Assembly: GCA_947499565.1 (NCBI GenBank)
Contig: CANMOV010000002.1
Span: 703,229-767,228 of the forward strand
DNA: 64,000 nucleotides
Direction: 5' to 3'
Source of the DNA: an uncultured Croceitalea sp.
GTDB lineage: Bacteria > Bacteroidota > Bacteroidia > Flavobacteriales > Flavobacteriaceae
The notes below the pieces were generated by a model. The model saw only the letters and a list, made by a program, of their open reading frames with translations, was not told the origin of the DNA and did not search any database. Within the stretch, counting starts at the first letter, position 1, and each line of letters starts with the position of its first letter. The position numbers and the translations under genes are program-made. This document shows, in pieces, positions 18,930 to 27,653 of this stretch.

Positions 18930-20117
18930 TTAAACTACCGCCTTAATTCTAGAAACTGCTTCTTTTATTTCATCCTGAGAGGCTGCATAAGAAATTCGTA
19001 TTCCATTAGGATTTCCAAAAGCATCTCCTGTTACTGTTGCAACATTGGCATTTTCTAACAAATACATAGCAAAATCAGACGCATTGTTAATTTTAGTCCC
19101 ATTTAAAGTTTTTCCAAAGAATGCAGATACATCAGGGAATACATAAAATGCCCCTTCTGGCTCATTACATTTAAATCCGTCAATACCATTCAATAATTCA
19201 AGAATCAATTCTCTTCTTATTTTAAATTCATCTATCATGTATTGCACACGATTCGGTGATTCTAATAGCGCCGTTATTACTGCTCTTTGCGCAATACAAT
19301 TTGCACCACTTGTTACTTGGCCCTGTAGTTTGTTGCATGCTCTAGCAATATATGCAGGAGCTCCAATATACCCAATTCGCCAACCAGTCATAGCAAAAGC
19401 TTTAGCAACACCATTTACGGTTACAGTGCGGTCGTACATATCTTCAAACTGAGCCATAGATGAATGTGCAGTTACCCCATAATTAATATGCTCATAAATT
19501 TCATCACTAACTACTATAATTTGCGGATGTTTTTGAAGGACATCTGCAAGTGCTCTAAGTTCATCTTTGCTATATATAGAACCACTAGGATTACATGGAG
19601 AGCTATACCAAAGCATTTTAGTTTTGGGCGTAATTGCGGCTTCAAGCTGAGCGGCGGTCATTTTAAAGTCGTTTTCTATTGAGGTAGGTACCTCAACGGG
19701 TACACCATCAGCAAGCTTAACAATGTCACTGTAACTTACCCAATATGGGCAAGGTAAAATGACTTCATCACCTTTATTTAAGCAAACCTGAGCTACATTA
19801 TACAATGCTTGTTTTGCACCCGTAGAAACTACTAATTGCGAAGGTTCATAGGATAGCTTATTATCTCTCTTAAATTTAGTGATAATAGCGTTTTTCAATT
19901 CTAAATAACCATCCACAGGAGTATAAGAATTGTAGCCATCATTCACCGCCTGTATTGCAGCATCTTTTATGTAATCTGGGGTATTAAAGTCCGGTTCTCC
20001 CAAACTTAATCCAATAATATCTTTTCCTGAAGCTCTTAGTTCTCTAGCCTTTGCGGCCATTTCAAGGGTTGCGGAAGGAGTTACGCTATTAATCCTATCC
20101 GAAAGTTGGTTGCTCAT
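18930..20117 (-). CDS. Pyridoxal-phosphate aminotransferase, aspartate type (subgroup I-gamma/beta)
   Basis: A 395-residue fold-type-I aminotransferase. The PLP-binding Lys is K239 in VNGVAKAFAMTGWRIGY. Other marks are SLGEPDFNTP near 38, STGAKQALYN near 98, SPCNPSGS near 173 (substrate Asn) and SDEIYEHINYG near 204. These are typical of bacterial aspartate aminotransferases (AspC/AatA-like), which transfer an amino group between aspartate and 2-oxoglutarate; prephenate or related substrates are possible. It lies 15 bases from the desaturase reading frame in the same direction and converges with trkH. Confidence 0.93.
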   Translation of the reverse strand: MSNQLSDRINSVTPSATLEMAAKARELRASGKDIIGLSLGEPDFNTPDYIKDAAIQAVNDGYNSYTPVDGYLELKNAIITKFKRDNKLSYEPSQLVVSTGAKQALYNVAQVCLNKGDEVILPCPYWVSYSDIVKLADGVPVEVPTSIENDFKMTAAQLEAAITPKTKMLWYSSPCNPSGSIYSKDELRALADVLQKHPQIIVVSDEIYEHINYGVTAHSSMAQFEDMYDRTVTVNGVAKAFAMTGWRIGYIGAPAYIARACNKLQGQVTSGANCIAQRAVITALLESPNRVQYMIDEFKIRRELILELLNGIDGFKCNEPEGAFYVFPDVSAFFGKTLNGTKINNASDFAMYLLENANVATVTGDAFGNPNGIRISYAASQDEIKEAVSRIKAVV

Positions 20118-20132
20118 TAGTGTGTAGAATTT

Positions 20133-21233
20133 CTAGTATTGTAAGGAAGGCTGTTTTCCTAATTCTTTTAAGTGTTTGAAGTGCGAAATTATTGCTTTTC
20201 TAGTAGTTTTATACTCATTGTAAGGTAAATTAAACTCCTTAGCTGTTTCTTTCACAATTTTTGAAATTTTTGTGTAGTGCACATGACTAATGTTTGGGAA
20301 AATATGATGTTCTACTTGGTGATTTAATCCGCCAGTGAACCAATTAATAATCCTGTTTTTTGTACCAAAGTTTACAGTTGTAAATAATTGGTGTATTGCC
20401 CAAGTGTTTTTCATAGTACCGCTTTCATCAGGTAATGGAGTTTGCGCATCATCTACGATATGAGCTAATTGAAATACTACACTCAAGATTACACCTGCTA
20501 CATAATGCATTATAAAAAAGCCAAGTAGTATTTGCCACCAAGGAATATCAACAAGAAGTAAGGGGAGAACAATCCAAATTGTAATGTAAAGTGCTTTAGT
20601 GACTACCAAGGTACTCCAGTTAATTACTGGACTCGGTAATTTTCCATAAGACAATTTACGCTTCATATAGCGATACATCTGCTGAAAATCCGTAGTAATT
20701 GCCCAATTGAAGGTTAATAATCCATACAAGAAAATCGAGTAGAAGTGCTGGAATTTATGATGTTTTTTCCACTCGGCATGTTTAGAAAATCGTAATATTC
20801 TTCCTGCTTCCATATCCTCATCATGTTCATGAATATTAGTGTAGGTGTGATGAAGCACATTGTGTTGAACTTGCCAGTTATATACATTTCCTGCAAGGAT
20901 GTAGATACTACTGCCCATTAATTTATTTACCCACTTCTTATTGGAGTAAGCGCCATGGTTACCATCATGCATAACATTCATTCCAACTCCTGCCATTCCA
21001 ACTCCCATTAGCATGGATAGCAACAAATAACCCCAAAAGGGTAGGTCAAGAGTTAGTATTAAAAAATAGGGCGTAAGAAATAAAGAAAACATTACTATGG
21101 TCTTCAAATGAAGTCTCCAATTGCCTGTTTTCTTTATTTTGTTTTCGTTAAAATATTGATTGACTCTTTTGTTAAGAGTTCTAAAAAACTGTGCGGAATC
21201 TTTTCTTGAAAATCGAATTGTATCCTTCTGCAT
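20133..21233 (-). CDS. Membrane fatty-acid (acyl-CoA/acyl-lipid) desaturase
   Basis: A 366-residue di-iron membrane desaturase. The start is placed at MQKDTIRFSR, because the longer frame adds 15 unlike residues. Three histidine boxes are visible: HDGNHGAYS near 91, HNVLHHTYTNIHEH near 122 and NHQVEHHIFP near 304. Four hydrophobic segments lie between them. The QVEHH third box is the front-end or delta-6-like type, also common in bacterial acyl-lipid desaturases. It would introduce a double bond into membrane lipids, often in response to cold. No cytochrome b5 domain is fused. It is divergent from rsmG. Confidence 0.92.
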   Translation of the reverse strand: MQKDTIRFSRKDSAQFFRTLNKRVNQYFNENKIKKTGNWRLHLKTIVMFSLFLTPYFLILTLDLPFWGYLLLSMLMGVGMAGVGMNVMHDGNHGAYSNKKWVNKLMGSSIYILAGNVYNWQVQHNVLHHTYTNIHEHDEDMEAGRILRFSKHAEWKKHHKFQHFYSIFLYGLLTFNWAITTDFQQMYRYMKRKLSYGKLPSPVINWSTLVVTKALYITIWIVLPLLLVDIPWWQILLGFFIMHYVAGVILSVVFQLAHIVDDAQTPLPDESGTMKNTWAIHQLFTTVNFGTKNRIINWFTGGLNHQVEHHIFPNISHVHYTKISKIVKETAKEFNLPYNEYKTTRKAIISHFKHLKELGKQPSLQY

Positions 21234-21252
21234 CTTATAAAATTTTACGTTA

Positions 21253-21278
21253 CAAAGGTAACTAAATTGGGAGTCCAA
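21253..21278 (-). promoter_or_regulatory. Candidate desaturase promoter
   Basis: On the minus strand TACCTTTG (21253-21260) is a perfect TAnnTTTG -7 element, about 20 bases before the chosen desaturase ATG. A TTG (21276-21278) lies 15 bases further upstream, a spacing shorter than the usual 17-21. Confidence 0.3.
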
Positions 21279-21305
21279 AAAGTTAGGGTTATACTAAAAC
21301 GTCAT

Positions 21306-21331
21306 TTGAGATTCTAAAAGTATTATTTTTG
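21306..21331 (+). promoter_or_regulatory. Candidate rsmG promoter
   Basis: TATTTTTG (21324-21331) matches TAnnTTTG, with TTG at 21306-21308 and 15 bases between them. If used, transcription would start just upstream of the ATG at 21350, giving a very short leader and supporting that start over the TTG at 21329. Confidence 0.25.
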
Positions 21332-21349
21332 GCCAGTTTAACAAATAGG

Positions 21350-21985
21350 ATGACCTCAGAAATCGTTTTTAAATATTTTACAAAGCTAACAGAAGTTCAA
21401 AAACAACAGTTTTTGCAATTGGATGCGCTTTACCAAGATTGGAATCAGAAAATTAATGTGGTTTCTAGAAAGGATATAGATGAGCTTTATATTAGACATG
21501 TATTGCATTCTCTTGGGATTGCTAAAATTCAAAAATTTAATGAAGGTGCAGCTATTTTAGATGTAGGTACAGGTGGAGGTTTTCCAGGAATACCGCTGGC
21601 AATTCTATTTCCTGAAACAAAATTCACACTAGTCGATGCTATCGGTAAAAAGATAAAAGTTGTTCAAGAAGTAATAGATGGTTTACAGTTAGCGAATATA
21701 ACTGCACATCATTCCAGGGTTGAAGATTTACCTGGACAGTTTGATTTTATTGTGAGCAGAGCCGTGGCAGCAATGCCTACTTTTGTGCATTGGACAAAGG
21801 GAAAAATTAAAAAGGACTCTACACATGAACGTAAAAATGGAATTCTATATCTAAAAGGTGGTGATTTAACAGATGAGTTAAAAGCGTACAGAAATGCTCA
21901 GATTTTTGATTTACCAGAGTATTTTGAAGAAGACTTTTTCGAAACAAAAAAGGTAGTATACTTACCTCTAAAGTTTAAGGGATAA
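21350..21985 (+). CDS. rsmG: 16S rRNA (guanine-527-N7)-methyltransferase
   Basis: A 211-residue SAM-dependent methyltransferase of 16S rRNA. Marks are DLNVVS-like WNQKINVVSRKDIDELYIRH near 33, SAM motif ILDVGTGGGFPGIPLAI near 66, and the SRAVAAMPTFVHW segment near 135. The start is placed at the ATG (MTSEIVFKYF) rather than the TTG 21 bases earlier, because family members begin near this point. A bidirectional terminator begins right at its stop. Confidence 0.95.
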   Translation: MTSEIVFKYFTKLTEVQKQQFLQLDALYQDWNQKINVVSRKDIDELYIRHVLHSLGIAKIQKFNEGAAILDVGTGGGFPGIPLAILFPETKFTLVDAIGKKIKVVQEVIDGLQLANITAHHSRVEDLPGQFDFIVSRAVAAMPTFVHWTKGKIKKDSTHERKNGILYLKGGDLTDELKAYRNAQIFDLPEYFEEDFFETKKVVYLPLKFKG

Positions 21986-22010
21986 AAAAAGGCGCATATA
22001 GCGCCTTTTT
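21986..22010. terminator. Bidirectional intrinsic terminator between rsmG and the DinB gene
   Basis: A perfect 10-bp stem (AAAAAGGCGC / GCGCCTTTTT, 5-nt loop) with T-runs on both strands, lying between two convergent genes. Confidence 0.85.
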
Positions 22011-22025
22011 TGTATAGGTTAAATT

Positions 22026-22538
22026 TTACTTACTCCATGGTGGAACAACTCCGTTAGAACGGGCATAAGCAATTAATTGCCCTTTATGTTCACCGTTGTG
22101 TTCCATCATAGCTAAAAGACCACCTAGTTTGTTCATTTTAGCAAAACCGAAGTCAACTTCAGTGTTTAAATCATCATTTTTAACCATCATGATTTTCTCT
22201 AATACAAACTCATTTGATTTTTTTAAGGTAGCGATAATATTTTCTTTACCAGTAATTTTGCCCAAATTCATCATATCTACATCTTCTGGTGGTGGAAAAC
22301 CCATTTTCATTGCTAAATAATAGTTACCTCCTGCCACATGTAATAGTGCTTCTCCAACTGAATTAATGCCTTCTGCTGGTCTCCAGTCGTATTGGTCTTC
22401 AGAAAAGGCCTCAGCTAATTGAATTACTTGACCTTGATTGCCCTGTAAAACTCCTTGTATGGTAGCTTGGGCTAAATTGTCTTGTGCATATGTTACCACA
22501 ACCAAGAGTAACATACATAGTGTTGTTAATTTTTTCAT
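22026..22538 (-). CDS. Secreted DinB-family protein
   Basis: A 170-residue protein with a cleavable signal peptide (hydrophobic TLCMLLLVVVTYAQ, cleavage near residue 19), so it is expected in the periplasm. The mature part is a four-helix DinB-like bundle. Metal-ligand His residues are plausible at LLHVAGGNYY (about 67) and in MMEHNGEHKGQLIAYAR near the C-terminus, matching the usual HxxxH pattern. DinB/YfiT proteins are often metal-dependent thiol-S-transferases for bacillithiol or mycothiol. That is interesting beside ypdA here, but a periplasmic location argues against it. The actual function is unknown. Confidence 0.85.
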   Translation of the reverse strand: MKKLTTLCMLLLVVVTYAQDNLAQATIQGVLQGNQGQVIQLAEAFSEDQYDWRPAEGINSVGEALLHVAGGNYYLAMKMGFPPPEDVDMMNLGKITGKENIIATLKKSNEFVLEKIMMVKNDDLNTEVDFGFAKMNKLGGLLAMMEHNGEHKGQLIAYARSNGVVPPWSK

Positions 22539-22764
22539 TATTTATAGATTAAGGTTATGCCACGAAACTAAAACTTAGCATGTCTTAAAAGTAATGAAAA
22601 TCTTTAGGGATTTGTAATGCTAGTAGAAATGAATAAGAAAAATATTAGGTAAAAAACACATTTGCATATACTAGTCTGCACTTGTAAGCGTATTTTTTTA
22701 AACGATACCAAATCTTGTCAATTGTATTACCTAAACCAATAAATATGTTTCCTAGTGAGGTCAT

Positions 22765-22839
22765 AATAAGGTAAATTTAAGTTAATGATAATTTATAAAC
22801 AATTAATTAACGTTAAATTTACATTGAAATTGCCTTATT
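22765..22839. repeat. Long AT-rich inverted repeat in the DinB-pruA intergenic region
   Basis: In the 398-base gap 22539-22936, GTAAATTTAAGTTAAT (22771-22786) pairs with ATTAAC-G-TTAAATTTAC (22806-22822), a 16-bp stem with one bulged base. The pairing resumes outside with AATAAG/CTTATT (22765-22770 / 22834-22839) after a ten-base bulge. There is no T-run, so it is not a terminator. Nothing else but the pruA terminator was seen in the gap. Confidence 0.5.
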
Positions 22840-22867
22840 ATTGAAGTAGAACAATTGATAAAGTAAA

Positions 22868-22913
22868 AAAACGCTTCTAAATAGCCTGAAATTGAGCTAG
22901 TTAGAAGCGTTTT
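22868..22913 (-). terminator. Intrinsic terminator downstream of pruA
   Basis: Arms AAAACGCTTCTAA and TTAGAAGCGTTTT (13 bp) enclose a 20-base loop that has its own short TAGC/GCTA pairing. Read on the minus strand the stem is followed by T-rich sequence; it lies 24 bases past the pruA stop. Confidence 0.75.
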
Positions 22914-22936
22914 AAGAATTAAATTAATATTTTAAT

Positions 22937-24565
22937 TTATCCCAAAAACGGATAACGATAATCCTCTGGAGTCACAAAAGTCTCTTTAATCAACCTAGGA
23001 GAAACCCAACGTAATAAATTTTGAGCAGAACCGGCCTTATCGTTAGTTCCAGAAGCTCTTGCTCCGCCAAACGGTTGTTGACCAACAACTGCGCCAGTTG
23101 GTTTATCATTAATATAAAAGTTACCTGCACAATTTTGTAAAGCTTTAGTAGCTTGATCAATAGCATATCTATCCTGTGAAAGCACAGCCCCGGTTAGGGC
23201 ATATTCCGATGTGCTATCAACAAGTTCAAGAGTTTTAGACCAATCTTTATCATCATACACATAAACGGTTACCACTGGTCCAAAAAGTTCTGTGCACATG
23301 GTTGTATATTTTGGATCATTTGCTATAATTACTGTTGGCTCAATAAAATATCCTTTAGATTTATCATAAGAACCACCTGCAAAGACCTCGGCATTTTTAT
23401 CTGTCTTAGCTTGGTCAATGAACTTTGCTAGCTTATCAAAAGAACCTTCATGTATTACGGCGGTAATAAAGTTGCTCATATCTTCCGGAGAACCAGGCTT
23501 ATTAAAGCTTTCTATGTCCTTTTTTACCAAATTTAAAATTTTATCGGCAGTGGATTTTGGCAAATACACCCTAGAGGCCGCACTACATTTTTGTCCTTGA
23601 AATTCAAATGCTCCTCTTGTAATAGCAGTTGCAACCTGCTCCGGTTTTGCTGTTGGGTGAGCTAGAATAAAATCTTTACCGCCAGTTTCCCCAACGATAC
23701 GAGGATAGGTTTTGTAGGTGTGGATATTGGTTCCAATTTGTTTCCACAGTTCTTTAAATACATGTGTAGAACCTGTAAAATGTAGCCCCGAAAAATCTGG
23801 ACTTGCCAAAACCGTATCAGTAATCATTACTGGATCACCCATTACCATATTTATTACACCATCTGGTAAACCCGCTTCCTTGAATACATCCATGATAACT
23901 TTTGCAGAATATACTTGGCTGTCACTAGGTTTCCAAACTACTACATTACCCATCATAGCTGCACTTGCAGGTAAATTTCCTGCAATAGCGGTAAAATTAA
24001 ATGGGGTAATGGCATACACAAAGCCTTCTAAAGGACGATATTCCACTCGGTTCCAAATACCTTCAGCAGAATCTGGTTGCTCTTCATAAATTTGACTCAT
24101 ATACTCTACGTTAAAACGAAGAAAATCAATAAACTCACAGGCAGCATCAATTTCCGCTTGGTGAATTGTTTTTGATTGCGCCATCATCGTAGATGCATTA
24201 ATTTTTGCTCTGTATGGACCGGCAATTAGTTCGGCTGCTTTCAAGAAAATTGCTGCTCGTTGCTCCCAAGTTAGGTTTGCCCATGTTTCTCTGGAGTCTA
24301 AGCAATTGGCAATGGCCTTTTCTACATGTGATTTTTCAGCAGTATGGTAATGACCAACAACATGTTTGTGGTCATGCGGAGGAGACATAGGTTTTGTATC
24401 TCCAGTTTTAATCTCTTCTGAGCCAATGTATAGCGGAACTTCTACTTGACTATTGTAGTATGTTTTATATTGTTTGAGAACAGAATCTCGCTCAGGAGTA
24501 CCTGGAGCATAACTCTTTATAGGTTCATTAATTGCAGTTGGAACTTGAAAAAAACCTTTACCCAT
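22937..24565 (-). CDS. pruA: L-glutamate gamma-semialdehyde (1-pyrroline-5-carboxylate) dehydrogenase
   Basis: A 542-residue NAD-dependent aldehyde dehydrogenase that oxidises glutamate semialdehyde to glutamate in proline breakdown. Marks are FNFTAIAGNLPASAAMMGN near 188, the catalytic Glu in RIVGETGGKDF near 287, and the catalytic Cys in FEFQGQKCSAASRVYLP near 325. The C-terminal NDKPTGAVVGQQPFGGARASGTNDK block is the P5CDH hallmark (about 490). It is a stand-alone enzyme, without the PutA proline dehydrogenase domain. It has its own terminator, and no proline dehydrogenase gene is seen in the window. Confidence 0.96.
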   Translation of the reverse strand: MGKGFFQVPTAINEPIKSYAPGTPERDSVLKQYKTYYNSQVEVPLYIGSEEIKTGDTKPMSPPHDHKHVVGHYHTAEKSHVEKAIANCLDSRETWANLTWEQRAAIFLKAAELIAGPYRAKINASTMMAQSKTIHQAEIDAACEFIDFLRFNVEYMSQIYEEQPDSAEGIWNRVEYRPLEGFVYAITPFNFTAIAGNLPASAAMMGNVVVWKPSDSQVYSAKVIMDVFKEAGLPDGVINMVMGDPVMITDTVLASPDFSGLHFTGSTHVFKELWKQIGTNIHTYKTYPRIVGETGGKDFILAHPTAKPEQVATAITRGAFEFQGQKCSAASRVYLPKSTADKILNLVKKDIESFNKPGSPEDMSNFITAVIHEGSFDKLAKFIDQAKTDKNAEVFAGGSYDKSKGYFIEPTVIIANDPKYTTMCTELFGPVVTVYVYDDKDWSKTLELVDSTSEYALTGAVLSQDRYAIDQATKALQNCAGNFYINDKPTGAVVGQQPFGGARASGTNDKAGSAQNLLRWVSPRLIKETFVTPEDYRYPFLG

Positions 24566-24627
24566 TTCGGAAAATTTAAGTGTTAAATATTTCCGGCAAA
24601 GGTAGTAAACCCCAATCTAAAAAGCGA

Positions 24628-25014
24628 CTAGTTTAAGGCGAAAGGCGCAGCAAATTTAAAGGTAGGTACTTCAACCAAAAATTGCTCAGTAGAAGTTAGG
24701 TTTACCATATGGAAAAAGCCTTTCATTGCTCCAATGGGAGAAGCTAAAAGAGATCCAGAACTATAGGTGTGTGTCTTGCCTGGCTGAATCACAGGTTTCT
24801 TACCTATTACGCCTTCGCCATCTACGGTTTCCATTTCTTTTAGGGAATCAAAAATATCCCAATGACGTGCAGTCAGCTGAACATTTTCTTTGCTCTGATT
24901 CTCAATGGTAATGGTGTACCCAAATGCATAATGCATTTTGTAGTTTTTGAAGAAGGTTCCTTCAAAAGTGGTTTGAACGGATACTTTAATTCCTTTGGTT
25001 ACTTGTGTAATCAT
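24628..25014 (-). CDS. apaG: ApaG domain protein
   Basis: A 128-residue single-domain protein with the ApaG fibronectin-like fold. Marks are the YTITIENQSKENVQLTARHWDI strand pair near 33, the GEGVIGKKPVIQPGKTHTYSSGSLLASPIGAMKGFF block near 62-97, and a final hydrophobic strand. ApaG is linked in enterobacteria to cobalt/magnesium resistance, but its biochemical role is not settled. It is three bases from the DUF3667 gene in the same direction, suggesting co-transcription. Confidence 0.93.
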   Translation of the reverse strand: MITQVTKGIKVSVQTTFEGTFFKNYKMHYAFGYTITIENQSKENVQLTARHWDIFDSLKEMETVDGEGVIGKKPVIQPGKTHTYSSGSLLASPIGAMKGFFHMVNLTSTEQFLVEVPTFKFAAPFALN

Positions 25015-25017
25015 AGT

Positions 25018-26229
25018 CTAATAGGTAAAAACACTCCCTATTCCTAATAGTAATACTGTAATTATCGCTAAAAAAGTAAATACCGAATTTAGAAATATGT
25101 ATTTAATACTCGTTTTAAAAAATCCTTGGCCGTAGAATTTCCTCATGGCTTGAAACAGGTAAATTCCAAAAATTAGCAAGAATAAACCTGAGGTCGACCA
25201 ATCAAAAATTGAGTCAATAATCCAGCTAAGGATGAGCAAGATAAATAATAACGATTGGTTGTGGAAACTAAAGATTAAATGATCGGTATAGGTGTATTTT
25301 TTACGGATGTACACCACAGAAATGAAAATTGTAAAGATGGGTAAAAAGAAAAATATGACAAATGGGAGCTTGGCAATAGTGTCATTTAACCAGCTACCAG
25401 GTTGTCGCCAAGCCCTTAAACTGCTTTTTGAAGCATTAAAAGACAATTTGGTATTCCAAGAATCATCGATGTCATATTTTGCCTTGGCATCTGCATAGCT
25501 GCTAATGGAATCTCTTCTCAGCATTGCAAAGAAAAACGCCATCTTGTCAAACGTACCACTATCAGAATCAGCTTTTAGGTTTTGATAGTATTTTTTTGGA
25601 TTTGCATCTAGTAAGGAATCAGATTTTTTCTCTTTTAATTCTCGTTGTTTTATATAGTATTCTAAAGAATCTAAACCCTGCAGACCTTTATTTAACTCTG
25701 GGTTATTTGTTTTTATAGAATCTAAGCCTTTAAAAAGATTGTCTAGTTGTGCTTCGGATTCAATACTGTCCTTTTTTTGTTCTTCCTCGGTTTTATCATC
25801 ATCAAATGTAAATGATAACGGACCAGTCTGTTTTATTTTTTCATCCAACTGTAAATCATCCAAGTTGGAAAAAGCACCTCCATAACTTACCATTAAAAAA
25901 TATAAAAAGGCCAAGCTCAATAAAAAGCGAAAAGGATTGGTATATGAAATTCTTTTGCCCTTAATATAATCTTTAGTAATTGTGCCTGGTTTAATAAGCA
26001 TTGCATAAAGCGTAGCTAATAATTTAGAATCATAATTCACTAAATTGGAAAGAAACTCATCAAAAAAATCTTTTAAGGTAAGTTTCTTTATGCTATTTGC
26101 TTGCGAACAACTTGGGCAGTATTTGTCGCTCATATCTAAAATGTGACCACAGTTTAAGCATTCTGTGCCTCTAAATTTAAGCTCGTAGCGCCCTTTGGTG
26201 ATAAGACTTTTTTCTTCTCCCTTTGCCAT
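25018..26229 (-). CDS. DUF3667 membrane protein with N-terminal zinc ribbon
   Basis: A 403-residue protein. A four-Cys zinc-ribbon-like start (C24, C27, C38, C41) is followed by the DUF3667 core LTLKDFFDEFLSNLVNYDSKLLATLYAMLIKPG and the RISYTNPFRFLLSLAFLYFLM membrane segment (about 90-117). A long charged middle loop (about 125-265) then precedes four C-terminal membrane segments. Such a layout puts the zinc ribbon in the cytoplasm and resembles small membrane assembly or sensor proteins. The family has no known function. It lies between the plug protein gene and apaG, all in the same direction. Confidence 0.88.
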   Translation of the reverse strand: MAKGEEKSLITKGRYELKFRGTECLNCGHILDMSDKYCPSCSQANSIKKLTLKDFFDEFLSNLVNYDSKLLATLYAMLIKPGTITKDYIKGKRISYTNPFRFLLSLAFLYFLMVSYGGAFSNLDDLQLDEKIKQTGPLSFTFDDDKTEEEQKKDSIESEAQLDNLFKGLDSIKTNNPELNKGLQGLDSLEYYIKQRELKEKKSDSLLDANPKKYYQNLKADSDSGTFDKMAFFFAMLRRDSISSYADAKAKYDIDDSWNTKLSFNASKSSLRAWRQPGSWLNDTIAKLPFVIFFFLPIFTIFISVVYIRKKYTYTDHLIFSFHNQSLLFILLILSWIIDSIFDWSTSGLFLLIFGIYLFQAMRKFYGQGFFKTSIKYIFLNSVFTFLAIITVLLLGIGSVFTY

Positions 26230-26256
26230 TTGGTTGGTTCTGGGATTAAAGATAAA

Positions 26257-27501
26257 TTAATTACTGATATTTCTAGAGTTTGCATTACCAATACCAATAA
26301 TGCTATCATACATATCTCCAAAGTTTCGATAGTATACTAGGATAAGATAATTGTTCTCGGTAAAATGTGAGTTACCGGATACCCTATTGAGGTTTACAAT
26401 ACCTTCTTTATCTTTAGTTACATATTTGTAATTATAAAAACCTTGCTTAAAAGGATACATTAATTCCAGATTTCCAGTGTCTTGGTTATATACCATTTTG
26501 TTATCCTCACTTAACTCATAGTTATTAAACTTGCCAAATATATAAATGTCATCTAGACCCATTTCCGGATTGTAAGGGAGGCTAAAGTGTACTTTGGTGT
26601 ATTCTGCTTCGCGCGAAACATCTTCTCCTTGTAATGTTCTAACGGCAAAATCACCATTGATATCAGGAAAATATGTGTATTCTCTATTATATCTGTATTG
26701 ATTGGTAAAAAGATAATGGTTGTACAACTCCTTAAACTCAATTCTAGAAATCGCAAAAGTTGGGGCTCGTAAATCTTTGGTGTCAAAATTTAGATATTCA
26801 TTACCACCATAAAAACTAGTCTCTTGGTCATATTTATAAACCAATTCATTACCCAATGTAAATTGAGGTTTAATATTGTAAATAGCTGTTGGCCAAAAGT
26901 AATTTTGAATTATGGCAACTTTAACCTCTTTTTTTGGATTTACAATTTCAAATCCTGACGTGTTAATGTTAAATTGGACTACTTGCTTTTCATTCAAAAA
27001 ATTAAAATCTCTTGAGCGCTTTACATTACCGCCAACGGTTACCGCATTTTGATATATGATAAACCTACGCGAAAATTGTAATTTACCTTTCATATTATAT
27101 ATCTCTATTAAGTAATTTCCGCTAACTTTAAATTTAAGCTGGTCATTTGGTAGTGTTAATCTATAATTAGAGTAGGGCTGAAGCGTTGTTAAACTATTAT
27201 CATAATCAATAATTCGTTGGTTATCTGTGCCAATAATATATTGTGATTTTAATAGTTGTGAAGGTGTCCAATCGTAATCGCAATGCACAATTTTAAAATA
27301 ATAATCTTGTTCGCTTGCTGTAATATCATCAAATTCTAAAAGTAACTGTTCTCCTAGTTTAATTACAGGAAACTGATCTTCTGTTGGCCCCTTAAAAACA
27401 ATAGTTTTTATGTTATAGGGCGGATTAACCTCTTCTTGCACTTGAGCTACAAGTGTTGAGGTGAAACAAAGCATCAAAAGCTGTTTAACAAAAAAGCGCA
27501 T
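26257..27501 (-). CDS. T9SS plug-domain protein (DUF5103)
   Basis: A 414-residue secreted protein with a signal peptide ending near residue 19 (TSTLVAQ). The segment VNPPYNIKTIVFKG, the KIVHCDYDWTPSQLLKSQYI block near 85, and the C-terminal carbohydrate-binding-like YNPEMGLDDIYIFGKFNNYEL domain match the DUF5103/T9SS plug family. In Flavobacterium johnsoniae a protein of this type blocks the periplasmic end of the SprA translocon pore when it is not engaged. It would act in the periplasm with the T9SS. A leader of about 150 bases separates it from divergent nqrA. Confidence 0.8.
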   Translation of the reverse strand: MRFFVKQLLMLCFTSTLVAQVQEEVNPPYNIKTIVFKGPTEDQFPVIKLGEQLLLEFDDITASEQDYYFKIVHCDYDWTPSQLLKSQYIIGTDNQRIIDYDNSLTTLQPYSNYRLTLPNDQLKFKVSGNYLIEIYNMKGKLQFSRRFIIYQNAVTVGGNVKRSRDFNFLNEKQVVQFNINTSGFEIVNPKKEVKVAIIQNYFWPTAIYNIKPQFTLGNELVYKYDQETSFYGGNEYLNFDTKDLRAPTFAISRIEFKELYNHYLFTNQYRYNREYTYFPDINGDFAVRTLQGEDVSREAEYTKVHFSLPYNPEMGLDDIYIFGKFNNYELSEDNKMVYNQDTGNLELMYPFKQGFYNYKYVTKDKEGIVNLNRVSGNSHFTENNYLILVYYRNFGDMYDSIIGIGNANSRNISN

Positions 27502-27653
27502 TCAAAGCATATTTAAAGGGTAAAGGTAAACAAAAAGCATGCCCAACAAATTTAGCTCGATGTATTGCCAATTTTCTAGTCAATTAATTATAATAATTAT
27601 CGTTTTAGTAGTAAATTTGCAAGCAATTTTGTTAACGAAAGGTCCACACTAAT

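Noticed and set aside
22026-22538. DinB protein as a bacillithiol transferase partner of YpdA
   Set aside because: It has a signal peptide and so is not in the cytoplasm with bacillithiol; the genes are 20 kb apart.
27600-27625. TAAATTTG before nqrA as a -7 promoter element
   Set aside because: The box fits TAnnTTTG, but no TTG is found at a suitable distance upstream, so it is too weak to list.
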